Below are positions 24,504 through 32,281 of a stretch of 64,000 nt of DNA, piece by piece. This DNA is from Falsiroseomonas stagni DSM 19981 (GTDB lineage: Bacteria; Pseudomonadota; Alphaproteobacteria; Acetobacterales; Acetobacteraceae). The position numbers and the translations under genes were made by a program. The notes beneath the pieces were generated by a model that was not told the origin of the DNA, made no database searches, and was given only the letters and a program-made list of their open reading frames with translations. The stretch spans positions 682,001 through 746,000 of the forward strand of contig NZ_FOSQ01000002.1 of the NCBI RefSeq assembly GCF_900114315.1. Reading direction: 5' to 3'. How positions within the stretch are numbered: position 1 is the first letter of the stretch; each line of letters starts with the position of its first letter.

Positions 24504-25456
24504 ACGTTCCAGGGCCGCACACGCCATAGGGCACGGTGCGTGGCATCGGAGGCGCGGAGATAGGCGATGTAGTCGGCGGAGTTGAGGTAGCGGAGCGGCT
24601 GGAAAGCGCGCTCGCTGGTGGTGATGAACTCCGGGTTGGCGACGACCTTGGCGATGGCGGCGGAAAGGCGCGCGACGACATCGGGCGCCATGCCACGCGG
24701 GCCACCGACGCCGCGCAGGCTGCCGCCGAGGATGTCCATGCCCATCTCCCGCAGCGTCGGCACAGCCGGCGCCATGGCGTTGCGCTGATCGGCCATGACG
24801 CCAAGCGTGCGCCAGGGCTGGTTGCGCGCGAAGGTCAGGGCCTCGCCCAGATTGGCGGTGGCGACGACGACTTCCTTGCGCAGCAGCGCCAGCGCGGCAG
24901 GGGCCGCGCCCTGGTAGACCACGGGTTCGAGTTGCGCGCCGGTGGTCTGTTCCAGCAGCAGCGTGTTGATATGGCCGGCGGAGCCGACGCCCTGCGTCGC
25001 TACGGTGATGCGGCCAGGCTCCCGCTTCGCCGCCTCCACCAGATCCGTCATGGTGCGGATGGGGCTGTCGGGATGGACGGAGAAGGTGCCGGGATCATCG
25101 ACCACGCCGGCGATGAAGGTGAAGCTGTCCATCGTCCAGCCGGCGTTGCGCTCGATGGGGATCGTCACGATGCCGGGGGTGTTGATGATGGCGAGGGTGT
25201 AGCCATCCGGCGCGGCGGCGGCGAGCGCGCCGAGGCCGATGGCGCCCCCGGCCCCGGGACGGTTCTGCACGACGAAGGGCTGGCCGAGTTCGCGTTCAAG
25301 ATACTGCGCCATGACGCGGGCGGAGATGTCCGTGCCGCCACCGGCCGCGAAGGGAACGATGAGCGTGACGGGACGCTCCGGCCAGGCCGCCTGCGCCAGG
25401 CGCGGCGCGGCGAGGACCAGGGGCGCGGCGAGCGCGGCGCGGCGGGTGAGCTTCAT
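24500..25456 (-). CDS. Bug-family tripartite tricarboxylate transporter receptor
   Basis: A 318-residue periplasmic binding protein. A signal peptide (MKLTRRAALAAPLVLAAPRL, cleavage near AQA) precedes WPERPVTLIVPFAAGGGTDI, the hallmark of Bug proteins, then FVVQNRPGAGGAIGLGALAA and PDGYTLAIINTPG. The twin Arg suggests possible Tat export, though a Sec signal is also plausible. The ligand cannot be predicted; Bug proteins bind carboxylates, amides and many other small organic molecules. No TctA/TctB membrane partners are encoded nearby. It converges with the aldolase gene and is divergent from the NHL-repeat gene. Confidence 0.87.
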   Translation of the reverse strand: MKLTRRAALAAPLVLAAPRLAQAAWPERPVTLIVPFAAGGGTDISARVMAQYLERELGQPFVVQNRPGAGGAIGLGALAAAAPDGYTLAIINTPGIVTIPIERNAGWTMDSFTFIAGVVDDPGTFSVHPDSPIRTMTDLVEAAKREPGRITVATQGVGSAGHINTLLLEQTTGAQLEPVVYQGAAPAALALLRKEVVVATANLGEALTFARNQPWRTLGVMADQRNAMAPAVPTLREMGMDILGGSLRGVGGPRGMAPDVVARLSAAIAKVVANPEFITTSERAFQPLRYLNSADYIAYLRASDATHRALWRVRPWNV

Positions 25457-25675
25457 CGGGACCAGTCCTCACTTCAACGGTGCGGCGACCGTGCGATCAC
25501 AGACTGTGCGTTCCTGCGCGCGACCCGATCTGGCGTCGGGATGGGCGATGCGGAAAATCCCCGTATCGTCGCGGCGTGAAGCTGGCATATCACTGGCCGA
25601 ACAAGCCTGTCCATGCGGCGACGCATTTGCTGAATCGGCGTGGGCGCGATGCTGGAATGCGAAGGGGGTCGCGGG

Positions 25676-26536
25676 ATGCGCGAGGAGAAGCTCGTCGTCG
25701 GGCTGGGCGATGATCTGTACGAGGTGGAGCGGCCCTGGGCGCTGGATGGCGCGGCCTTCAAGGGCGGGCGCATCACGGATGTCGCGGTGGATGCGGATGA
25801 CAATGCGCATGTGCTGGTGCGCTACGACCGCTACTGCGATCCGGTCGGCCTGCCGGTGATCGTGGTGGTGGCGCCGGATGGCAGCGTGCTGCGCAGCCTG
25901 GAACTGCCGGGCGTGACGGATGGGCACGGCATCACCATCGGGCCCGCGGGGCAGGTGCTGGTCGCGGATCGGGACCGGCATGAGATCCAGGTGCTGAACG
26001 CGGCAGGCGACGTCGTGCTGCGGCTGGGGGAGCGGAGCCGGCCGGGGCGGCCCTTCAGCCATCCCGCGAATGCGGCGGTGCATCCGAATGGCGACATCTA
26101 CGTGGCCGATGGCTACGGCAATTCCGTGGTGCACCGCTTCTCCGCGGGCGGGACGCTGCTGAGGACATGGGGAACGCCCGGCGCGGGCGCGGGGGAATTC
26201 ACCACACCGCATGATCTGGCCTTCGGGTTGCAGGGCGAGGTGATCGTCTGCGACCGGGAGAACAACCGCATCCAGTTCTTCGACCCCGACGGCGCCTTCA
26301 TCCGGGAGGCGACCGACCTGTTCCACCCCATGGGCATCGTGGTCGAACCCGATGGGTGCATCCTGGTGAGCGACCAGATCCCGCGCCTGACGCGGCTATC
26401 GCCGGATGGTGTGCTGCTCGGGCGGTGCAGGCCGGTGCTGAATGCGGGGCACGGGCTGGCGCAGGACAGCAAGGGCAACATCCTGCTGGCAGAAATCCGG
26501 GACAACCGCGTCACGCGCCTGGCGCGGAAGGGCTGA
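25676..26536 (+). CDS. NHL-repeat beta-propeller protein (peptidylglycine-lyase-like)
   Basis: A 286-residue protein built of NHL repeats: ITDVAVDADDNAHVLVRYDR, GHGITIGPAGQVLVADRDRH, NAAVHPNGDIYVADGYGNSV, HDLAFGLQGEVIVCDRENNR and a final LAQDSKGNILLAEIRDNR. This five- or six-bladed propeller resembles the peptidyl-alpha-hydroxyglycine amidating lyase group, which includes enzymes acting on small substrates. The start at ATG 25676 has AAGGGGG 8-9 nt upstream; a GTG at 25640 in the same frame is less likely. No signal peptide is visible. It ends four nt before the hydantoinase gene, so the two are one transcript and probably one pathway. Confidence 0.82.
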   Translation: MREEKLVVGLGDDLYEVERPWALDGAAFKGGRITDVAVDADDNAHVLVRYDRYCDPVGLPVIVVVAPDGSVLRSLELPGVTDGHGITIGPAGQVLVADRDRHEIQVLNAAGDVVLRLGERSRPGRPFSHPANAAVHPNGDIYVADGYGNSVVHRFSAGGTLLRTWGTPGAGAGEFTTPHDLAFGLQGEVIVCDRENNRIQFFDPDGAFIREATDLFHPMGIVVEPDGCILVSDQIPRLTRLSPDGVLLGRCRPVLNAGHGLAQDSKGNILLAEIRDNRVTRLARKG

Positions 26537-26540
26537 CGCC

Positions 26541-28001
26541 ATGCATGACCTCGTCATCCGCAACGGCGTCATCGTGACGGCAAGCGACGTGTTCCGCGCC
26601 GAGATCGGGGTCTCGGGCGGCGTGATCGCGGCGCTCGGCCATGGCCTGCAGGGGCGGGAGAGCCTGGATGCCGGGGGCAAGTTCGTGATTCCGGGTGGCG
26701 TCGACAGCCATTGTCATGCGGAACAGCGGATGAGCGGCGGCGTCGTCAATGCCGATGACCTGTTCACCGCGACGCGCAGCGCCGCCTGTGGCGGCACGAC
26801 GACCATCATCGCCTTCGCGTTGCAGCCGCGGGACGGCACGCTGGCGGATATCGTGCCGGCCTATACCGAACGCGCGACGCGCTGCGCGGTCGACTATGCC
26901 TTCCATCTGTGGGTGACGAACCCGACGGAGACGGTCTTGCGCGATGAATTGCCGGCGCTGATCGCGGCGGGGCATCGGTCCGTGAAGGTCTTCATGACAG
27001 GGAAGACCAACTGGCTCGACGACCTGGCGCTGCTGCGGGTGATGGAGGTGGCGCGTGAGCATGGGGCGCTGCTGACGGTGCATGCGGAGAATTGGGGCAT
27101 CCACCAGTACCTCGGCGAGAAGTTGGCCGCCGGCGGATTCCGGCACCCGAAATACCAGGCCGTGCTGAAGCCCGCGATCGGGGAGCGCGAGGCTGTGCAC
27201 CGCATCGCCAGCCTGGCGGAACTGATCGACACGCCGATCCAGATCTTCCATGTCAGCGCACCGGAAGCGGCGGCGGAGATCGAGGCGGCGCAGCGCCGCG
27301 GCGTGCGGGTGCATGCGGAAACCTGCACGCAGTACCTCGCGCTCTCGGCCGCCGACCTGAACCGGCCGGGGTTCGAGGCGGCCAAGTACGTGTTCGGCCC
27401 CGCGCCGCGCAGCAACGCGGAACGTGGATCGCTGTGGGACTACCTGAAGCGCGGGGTGATCGATGTCGTCACCTCCGACCACGCGCCGGTGAATTTCGAT
27501 GCGGCAGATGGAAAGAAGCGCTGGGGGACGGAGCCCAATGTCGACCAGATCCCCAACGGGATCCCCGGCGTGGAGACACGGCTTTCGATCCTCTGGTCCG
27601 AAGGCGTGGCGAGGGGGCGGATCTCCCCCAGCGAGTTCGTCGCACTGTCCTCCACCAATGCCGCCAGGGCCTTCGGGCTGTATCCGCGGAAGGGGACCAT
27701 CGCCATTGGCGCCGATGCCGACCTGGTGGTGTGGGATGGGAACCGGACGGCGCGGGTGACGAATGCCGATCTGCACCACGCCGTGGACTACACGCCCTAT
27801 GAGGGCATGGAACTGACGGGCTGGGCGGAGACGACGCTGCTGCGCGGGCAGGTGGTGCATGACCGCGGCCGCTATCTGGGCCATGAGGGCCAAGGGCGCT
27901 GGCTGAAGCGGGAGGCCTATGACTGGCTGAAGCCCGCCGGACACTTCCCCTCCGGCTATGACCCCTTCCGCCAGGTGGTGACGCACCCCGACCTGCAATA
28001 G
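26541..28001 (+). CDS. Dihydropyrimidinase/hydantoinase-family cyclic amidohydrolase
   Basis: A 486-residue TIM-barrel amidohydrolase of the D-hydantoinase/dihydropyrimidinase branch. The metal site is visible: PGGVDSHCHAEQ gives His57 and His59, SVKVFMTGK (149-155) gives the lysine that is carboxylated in the family, TVHAEN gives His181, IFHVSAPEA another His and VTSDHAPVNF the catalytic Asp. After the site come TEPNVDQIPNGIPGVETRLS and NPRKG-like YPRKGTIAIGADADLVVWD, the usual family end. These enzymes open cyclic imides or ureides by hydrolysing an N-C bond. The second residue of the first His pair (HCHAEQ instead of the more usual HTHLE) is slightly unusual. It follows the NHL gene by four nt. 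Confidence 0.9.
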   Translation: MHDLVIRNGVIVTASDVFRAEIGVSGGVIAALGHGLQGRESLDAGGKFVIPGGVDSHCHAEQRMSGGVVNADDLFTATRSAACGGTTTIIAFALQPRDGTLADIVPAYTERATRCAVDYAFHLWVTNPTETVLRDELPALIAAGHRSVKVFMTGKTNWLDDLALLRVMEVAREHGALLTVHAENWGIHQYLGEKLAAGGFRHPKYQAVLKPAIGEREAVHRIASLAELIDTPIQIFHVSAPEAAAEIEAAQRRGVRVHAETCTQYLALSAADLNRPGFEAAKYVFGPAPRSNAERGSLWDYLKRGVIDVVTSDHAPVNFDAADGKKRWGTEPNVDQIPNGIPGVETRLSILWSEGVARGRISPSEFVALSSTNAARAFGLYPRKGTIAIGADADLVVWDGNRTARVTNADLHHAVDYTPYEGMELTGWAETTLLRGQVVHDRGRYLGHEGQGRWLKREAYDWLKPAGHFPSGYDPFRQVVTHPDLQ

Positions 28002-28024
28002 CCGAGGCCAGGCGTCAGGAAAGC

Positions 28025-28068
28025 TTGACATTTCAGGCATGATTCTCCATTTCAGAAATTCCTGAAAT
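28025..28068 (+). promoter_or_regulatory. Promoter with palindromic operator before the GbsR-like regulator
   Basis: TTGACA at 28025-28030 is a perfect -35. The half-site ATTTCAG occurs at 28030 and 28049, and CTGAAAT at 28062. ATTTCAGG (28030-28037) is a perfect inverted partner of CCTGAAAT (28061-28068), and ATTTCAG at 28049-28055 with CTGAAAT at 28062-28068 forms a second, tighter palindrome with a 6-bp spacer. The sites overlap the -35 and the -10 region, as expected of a repressor operator. Autoregulation by the adjacent regulator is inferred. Confidence 0.55.
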
Positions 28069-28079
28069 GACGGTCAGCC

Positions 28080-28643
28080 ATGAAGCTCCCTCCACTCGTC
28101 CAGTCCTTTGTGCTCCATTTCGGCGAAATGGGCAGTCGCTGGGGCATCAACCGCACGGTGGGGCAGATATACGCGCTGCTCTACGTGTCACCCGGCCCGC
28201 TGAACGCAGAACAGATCGTCGATGCTCTGGGGGTCTCACGCTCCAACGTCTCCATGGGTCTGAAGGAATTGCAAGCCTGGAACCTGGTGCTGCTGAAGCA
28301 TATTCCGGATGATCGGCGCGACTACTTCACCACCCCCGACGATGTCTGGCTGATCCTCCGCACCCTGGCGGAGGAGCGGAAGAAACGGGAGGTGGACCCG
28401 ACGCTCTCCGTCCTGCGCGAACTGCTCATGCAGACGCCGGGCAGCGAGGATGAGCGGCACGCCCAGGCCCGGATGGCGGAAATGCACGGGCTGATCGAGC
28501 GCCTGACCAATTGGTACGAGGACGTGAAGCGGTTGGAAACCGAACGTCTGGCAGCCTTGCTGGCGCTCGGCGCCAAGGTCACGCGGCTGCTGGAGGCGAA
28601 GGACAAGGTCGTCGGCCTGGTGCGGCCGCGCAAGGGAGGTTGA
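28080..28643 (+). CDS. GbsR/MarR-family transcriptional regulator
   Basis: A 187-residue winged-helix DNA-binding protein of the GbsR branch of MarR-like regulators. The N-terminal region VQSFVLHFGEMGSRWGINRT is typical of GbsR proteins. The recognition helix lies in ALGVSRSNVSMGLKELQAWN followed by the wing HIPDDRRDYFTTPDDVW, and a C-terminal coiled helix pair (ARMAEMHGLIERLTNWYEDV) probably dimerises. It lies 37 nt after a perfect-palindrome operator and only four nt before cydA, so it controls, and is co-transcribed with, the cytochrome bd genes (inference). The signal it senses is unknown. Confidence 0.88.
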   Translation: MKLPPLVQSFVLHFGEMGSRWGINRTVGQIYALLYVSPGPLNAEQIVDALGVSRSNVSMGLKELQAWNLVLLKHIPDDRRDYFTTPDDVWLILRTLAEERKKREVDPTLSVLRELLMQTPGSEDERHAQARMAEMHGLIERLTNWYEDVKRLETERLAALLALGAKVTRLLEAKDKVVGLVRPRKGG

Positions 28644-28647
28644 GCCT

Positions 28648-30003
28648 ATGGACCCCATCCTGCTGGCGCGCATCCAGTTCGCCGCCAACATCTCATTCCA
28701 TATCCTGTTCCCGACCATCACCATCGCGCTGGGCTGGGTGCTGCTGTTCTTCAAGCTGCGCTTCAACGCCACGCGGAACGAGGCGTGGATGGATGCCTAC
28801 CGCTTCTGGGTGAAGATCTTCGCGCTTTCCTTCGCGCTGGGCGTCGTATCCGGCATCACCATGTCCTTCCAGTTCGGCACGAACTGGCCGGGCTTCATGG
28901 AGCGCGTCGGCAACATCGCGGGACCGCTGCTGGCCTATGAGGTTCTGACGGCCTTCTTCCTGGAAGCGACCTTCCTGGCGATCATGCTGTTCGGCTTCCG
29001 CCGGGTCCCGGGCTGGGTGCACACCGGCGCCACCTTCCTGGTGGCCTTCGGTACGACGATGAGCGCCTTCTGGATCATCGTCCTCAATTCCTGGATGCAC
29101 ACGCCGCAGGGGCATAAGATGCGCGATGGCATCGCGCATGCCGTGGACTGGGCGGCCATCGTGTTCAATCCCTCCATGCCCTATCGCCTGACGCATATGC
29201 TGATTGCGAGTGCGTTGACGGTGGCCTTCCTGCTGGCCGGCATTTCGGCGTGGCGCTGGCTGAAGGGCGATCGCGCGCCGGCGGTGATGGCGGCCCTGCG
29301 GACCGGCGTGGTGATGGGCGCGGTGCTGGCGCCGGTGCAGGCCGTCGTCGGCGATCTGCACGGCCTGAACACGCTGGAACACCAGCCCGCCAAGGTGGCG
29401 GCGATGGAAGGAAACTGGGAAACGCGCGGGCATGTGCCGCTGGTCCTGTTCGCCATCCCGGATGAGGCCAACCGCACCAACCGCTTCGAGATCGCGATCC
29501 CCTCCGGCGCGAGCCTGATCCTGAAGCATGATCCCGCCGGGGTGGTACCGGGGCTCAACGACTTCGAAGGCAAGCACCCGCCGGTGGCGCCCGTCTTCTA
29601 CGCCTTCCGCGTGATGGTCGGCATGGGGCTGCTGATGATCGCCATGTCCTGGGCGGGCGCCTGGTACCTGTGGAAGCGCGGGACGCTGCCGGTGCTGATG
29701 CTGCGCGGCTTTGCGGTGATGGCCTTTGCGGGCTGGGTGGCGACGCTGGCTGGCTGGTACGTGACCGAGATCGGCCGCCAGCCCTGGCTGGTGACGGGCG
29801 TGCTGACCACGGCGCAGGCTGCGGGACCGGTGCCGGCGATGGCAATCGCCTCCACGCTCATCACCTATCTCGTGCTCTATGTCCTGCTGCTCGGCGCCTA
29901 CATCACAACGATCTATCGCCTGGCCAAGAAGGGCCGCATGGCGGAGGCAACCGACAGTTCCATGATGAAGCCCGGCAGCGCGCCGGGGGAGATGGTGGCA
30001 TGA
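28648..30003 (+). CDS. cydA: Cytochrome bd-type ubiquinol oxidase subunit I (cyanide-insensitive type)
   Basis: CydA carries the haems and the quinol site of bd oxidase, an inner-membrane terminal oxidase with high oxygen affinity. The 451-residue protein has about nine transmembrane helices. The haem b595 ligand is His18 in FAANISFHILFP, the b558 His is in YRLTHMLIASAL, and GDLHGLNTLEHQPAKVAAME contains the Lys and Glu of the quinol site. The family signature GWYVTEIGRQPW is present. The loop after it is short, placing it in the CIO-type group rather than the long-loop E. coli type. GGAGG lies 9-13 nt upstream of the ATG, inside the regulator's last codons. Confidence 0.93.
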   Translation: MDPILLARIQFAANISFHILFPTITIALGWVLLFFKLRFNATRNEAWMDAYRFWVKIFALSFALGVVSGITMSFQFGTNWPGFMERVGNIAGPLLAYEVLTAFFLEATFLAIMLFGFRRVPGWVHTGATFLVAFGTTMSAFWIIVLNSWMHTPQGHKMRDGIAHAVDWAAIVFNPSMPYRLTHMLIASALTVAFLLAGISAWRWLKGDRAPAVMAALRTGVVMGAVLAPVQAVVGDLHGLNTLEHQPAKVAAMEGNWETRGHVPLVLFAIPDEANRTNRFEIAIPSGASLILKHDPAGVVPGLNDFEGKHPPVAPVFYAFRVMVGMGLLMIAMSWAGAWYLWKRGTLPVLMLRGFAVMAFAGWVATLAGWYVTEIGRQPWLVTGVLTTAQAAGPVPAMAIASTLITYLVLYVLLLGAYITTIYRLAKKGRMAEATDSSMMKPGSAPGEMVA

Positions 30004-31013
30004 CCCCCTTCGTTCCGGCGGAATGGCTGCCCGTGATCTTCGCGGGGCTGATGGCGGCCGCGATCCTCGCCTATGTCGTACTGGACGGCTTCGACCTGGG
30101 CGTCGGCATCCTGCTGGAGACGCGAGCGGCGGAGCCAGACCGGGACCGCATGATCGCCGCCATCGGTCCCTTCTGGGACGCGAATGAAACCTGGCTGGTG
30201 CTCGGCGTGGGATTGCTGCTGGTGGCCTTCCCCGTGGCGCACGGGATCATCCTGACGGCGCTTTACCTGCCCGTCGCGGTGATGCTGGTGGCGCTGACCC
30301 TGCGTGGTGTGGCCTTCGAGTTCCGTGCCAAGGCCACGGACGAACACGGCAAGCGGCGCTGGGACCGGTGGTTCTTCGTGGGATCGCTGGGTGCGGCGCT
30401 GGCGCAGGGCTGGATGCTGGGACGCTATGTGCTGGGTTTCGCGGAAGGCTGGGCGGCGATGGGCTTCGCCGCGATGGCGGCGATCGGCTTGGCCATCGCC
30501 TATGCCTTCATCGGCGCCTGCTGGATGATCTGGCGCTGCGAGGGCGAGTTGCAGCGGCACGCCATCCTCTGGGCCCGTCGCGCGATCTGGCCTCTGGGGC
30601 TCGGCATCCTGCTGGTCTCCGCCGTGACGCCGCTGGTGAGCGAGCGCATCGCGACCCGGTGGTTCGAGATGCCGGTGGTATTCGTGCTGGCGCTGCTGCC
30701 GGCAGCGACAGCGGCGTTGCTGTTGGGCCTGGCGCAATTGCTGCGGCATATGCCGCTGCCGAACGACGTGCTGCGCCGCCTGCCCTTCTGGGGCGCCGTC
30801 GGCCTGTTCCTGCTGTTCTTTGCCGGACTGGCCTGGTCGTTCTTCCCCTATGTCGTGCCGGAGCGCCTGACGATCTGGGATGCGGCGAGCGCGCCGGAGA
30901 GCCTGTCCATCATCCTGGCCGGCGCGGCCTTCGTGCTGCCGGTGATCCTGGCCTACACGGTCTTCGCCTGGCGCATCTTTGGCGGCAAGGCGCAGGCGCT
31001 CAGCTACGACTGA
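30000..31013 (+). CDS. cydB: Cytochrome bd-type ubiquinol oxidase subunit II
   Basis: CydB is the haem-free partner of CydA and stabilises its structure. The 337-residue protein has the family opening (IFAGLMAAAILAYVVLDGFD then LGVGILL) and about eight hydrophobic helices. Family landmarks include IGPFWDANETWLVLGVGLLL, the LYLPVAVMLVALTLRGVAFEF stretch and, at the end, YPYVVPERLTIWDAAS-like FFPYVVPERLTIWDA. Its start overlaps the cydA stop (ATGA), so the pair is coupled. No small cydX-like gene follows and no cydDC genes are seen in the window. Confidence 0.93.
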   Translation: MTPFVPAEWLPVIFAGLMAAAILAYVVLDGFDLGVGILLETRAAEPDRDRMIAAIGPFWDANETWLVLGVGLLLVAFPVAHGIILTALYLPVAVMLVALTLRGVAFEFRAKATDEHGKRRWDRWFFVGSLGAALAQGWMLGRYVLGFAEGWAAMGFAAMAAIGLAIAYAFIGACWMIWRCEGELQRHAILWARRAIWPLGLGILLVSAVTPLVSERIATRWFEMPVVFVLALLPAATAALLLGLAQLLRHMPLPNDVLRRLPFWGAVGLFLLFFAGLAWSFFPYVVPERLTIWDAASAPESLSIILAGAAFVLPVILAYTVFAWRIFGGKAQALSYD

Positions 31014-31020
31014 GCCTGCT

Positions 31021-31050
31021 TTGACAGGACGCGCCGGCCGTTCCTACCGT
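31021..31050 (+). promoter_or_regulatory. Possible promoter for the second Gfo/Idh gene
   Basis: TTGACA at 31021-31026 and TACCGT at 31045-31050 are 18 bp apart. The -35 is perfect and the -10 weak (3 of 6). It sits eight bp beyond the cydB stop and would give a very short leader that includes the hairpin. Confidence 0.45.
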
Positions 31051-31072
31051 GTCCCCCATCAACGGGGGACAC
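31049..31072 (+). promoter_or_regulatory. Perfect hairpin occluding the ribosome binding site of the Gfo/Idh gene
   Basis: A 9-bp perfect stem (GTGTCCCCC at 31049-31057 with GGGGGACAC at 31064-31072) closes a six-nt loop. The 3' arm contains GGGGGA, the only Shine-Dalgarno candidate for the ATG at 31076. Folding would hide it, so translation should depend on something that melts the stem. Confidence 0.6.
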
Positions 31073-31075
31073 GGC

Positions 31076-32227
31076 ATGGCCACGCGCAGCATCCGCATCA
31101 TCATGGACGGCGTCACGGGACGGCTGGGGACGAACCAGCATCTCGGGCGGTCGGTGATGGCGATCAGGCGCGATGGCGGGATCGCGCTGGCTGATGGCTC
31201 CCGGCTGATGCCGGAACCCGTGCTGCTGGGGCGCAATGCGGAGAAGCTGGCGGCACTGGCCGCTGCCAATGGCGGGCTGGCCTGGAGTACGGATCGCGAT
31301 GCCTGCCTGGCCGATCCGGGCAACGCGATCTACTTCGATGTCAGCGCGACAGGCGGGCGCCATGCACGCGCGCTGGCGGCGATCGGCGCGGGCAAGCATG
31401 TGTATCTGGAGAAGCCCATCGCCTCCACGGTCGAGGAGGCGATGGAGATCGCTCACGCCGCCTCGGCCGCCGGGGTGAAGCACGGGGTTGTGCAGGACAA
31501 GATCCACCTGCCGGGCTTCCTCAAGCTGAAAAGCGTGATGGAGACGGGGGTGCTGGGGCGCGTCCTATCGGCGCGGCTCGACTTCGGATGGTGGATCTTC
31601 GACGGCGTGCTGCATCCGGCGCAGCGTTCGAGCTGGAACTACAAGCGGGCAGAAGGCGGGGGGCTTGTCCTCGATATGTTTCCGCACTGGCGCTACATCG
31701 TGGAAAGCCTGCTCGGCCCGGTGCGCGGCGTGTCCTGCCGCATCGCGACGCGCATCCCGGAGCGGCGGGATGAGAAGGGGCGCCCCTACAAGGTGGATGT
31801 GGAAGACGAGGCCTTCGGCAGCTTCGAACTGGAGGGCGGCGTGCTGGTGCAGGTCAGCGCATCCTGGGCGACGCGCGTGAAGGGGGAGGATATGCTGACG
31901 GTGAAGGTGGACGGCACCATGGGCTCCGCCACCTGTTCGCTGCATCGCGCGCATGTGCAGCCCCTGGCGACGACGCCGAAGCCGCGCTGGGATGTGGATG
32001 CGCTGGTGGACAACCGCCATGGCGACCACTGGCAGGAAGTGCCCGACATGGGCCCCTACACGAACAGCTATCGACGCGGCTGGGAGATGTTCCTGCGCCA
32101 TGTCGCGGAGGATGCGCCCTTCCCTTCCCCGCTGGTCGCCGGCGCGAAGGGGCTGCAATTGATCGACGCCTGCTATCGCAGCGATCGCGAAAGGCGCTGG
32201 ATCGATTTGCCCGAATTGAGCGCGTGA
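31076..32227 (+). CDS. Gfo/Idh/MocA-family oxidoreductase, paralogue of the 20.5-kb gene
   Basis: A 383-residue NAD(P)-dependent dehydrogenase-like protein. It starts MATRSIRIIMDGVTGRLGTN and has AIYFDVSATGGRHARALAAI, the EKP motif (VYLEKPIAST, Glu112-Lys113-Pro114), GGGLVLDMFPHWRYIVESL and SASWATRVKGEDM. It resembles the 20496-21641 protein along its whole length, including SSWNYKRAEGGG against SWNYRRKDGGG, but differs enough to suggest a different substrate. The ATG at 31076 was chosen over the GTG at 31049 because the latter lies inside the leader hairpin. It is followed by the amidohydrolase operon after a 54-bp gap. Confidence 0.87.
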   Translation: MATRSIRIIMDGVTGRLGTNQHLGRSVMAIRRDGGIALADGSRLMPEPVLLGRNAEKLAALAAANGGLAWSTDRDACLADPGNAIYFDVSATGGRHARALAAIGAGKHVYLEKPIASTVEEAMEIAHAASAAGVKHGVVQDKIHLPGFLKLKSVMETGVLGRVLSARLDFGWWIFDGVLHPAQRSSWNYKRAEGGGLVLDMFPHWRYIVESLLGPVRGVSCRIATRIPERRDEKGRPYKVDVEDEAFGSFELEGGVLVQVSASWATRVKGEDMLTVKVDGTMGSATCSLHRAHVQPLATTPKPRWDVDALVDNRHGDHWQEVPDMGPYTNSYRRGWEMFLRHVAEDAPFPSPLVAGAKGLQLIDACYRSDRERRWIDLPELSA

Positions 32228-32234
32228 TCCTGCA

Positions 32235-32262
32235 TTGACGGTGGGGGTGGGCGGCTTACGAT
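32235..32262 (+). promoter_or_regulatory. Predicted promoter of the amidohydrolase-ABC operon
   Basis: TTGACG (32235-32240) and TACGAT (32257-32262) are 16 bp apart, matching 5 of 6 and 4 of 6 consensus bases. GGAGG lies 7-11 nt before the ATG at 32282. Confidence 0.5.
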
Positions 32263-32281
32263 CCAGGACAACGGAGGCACA

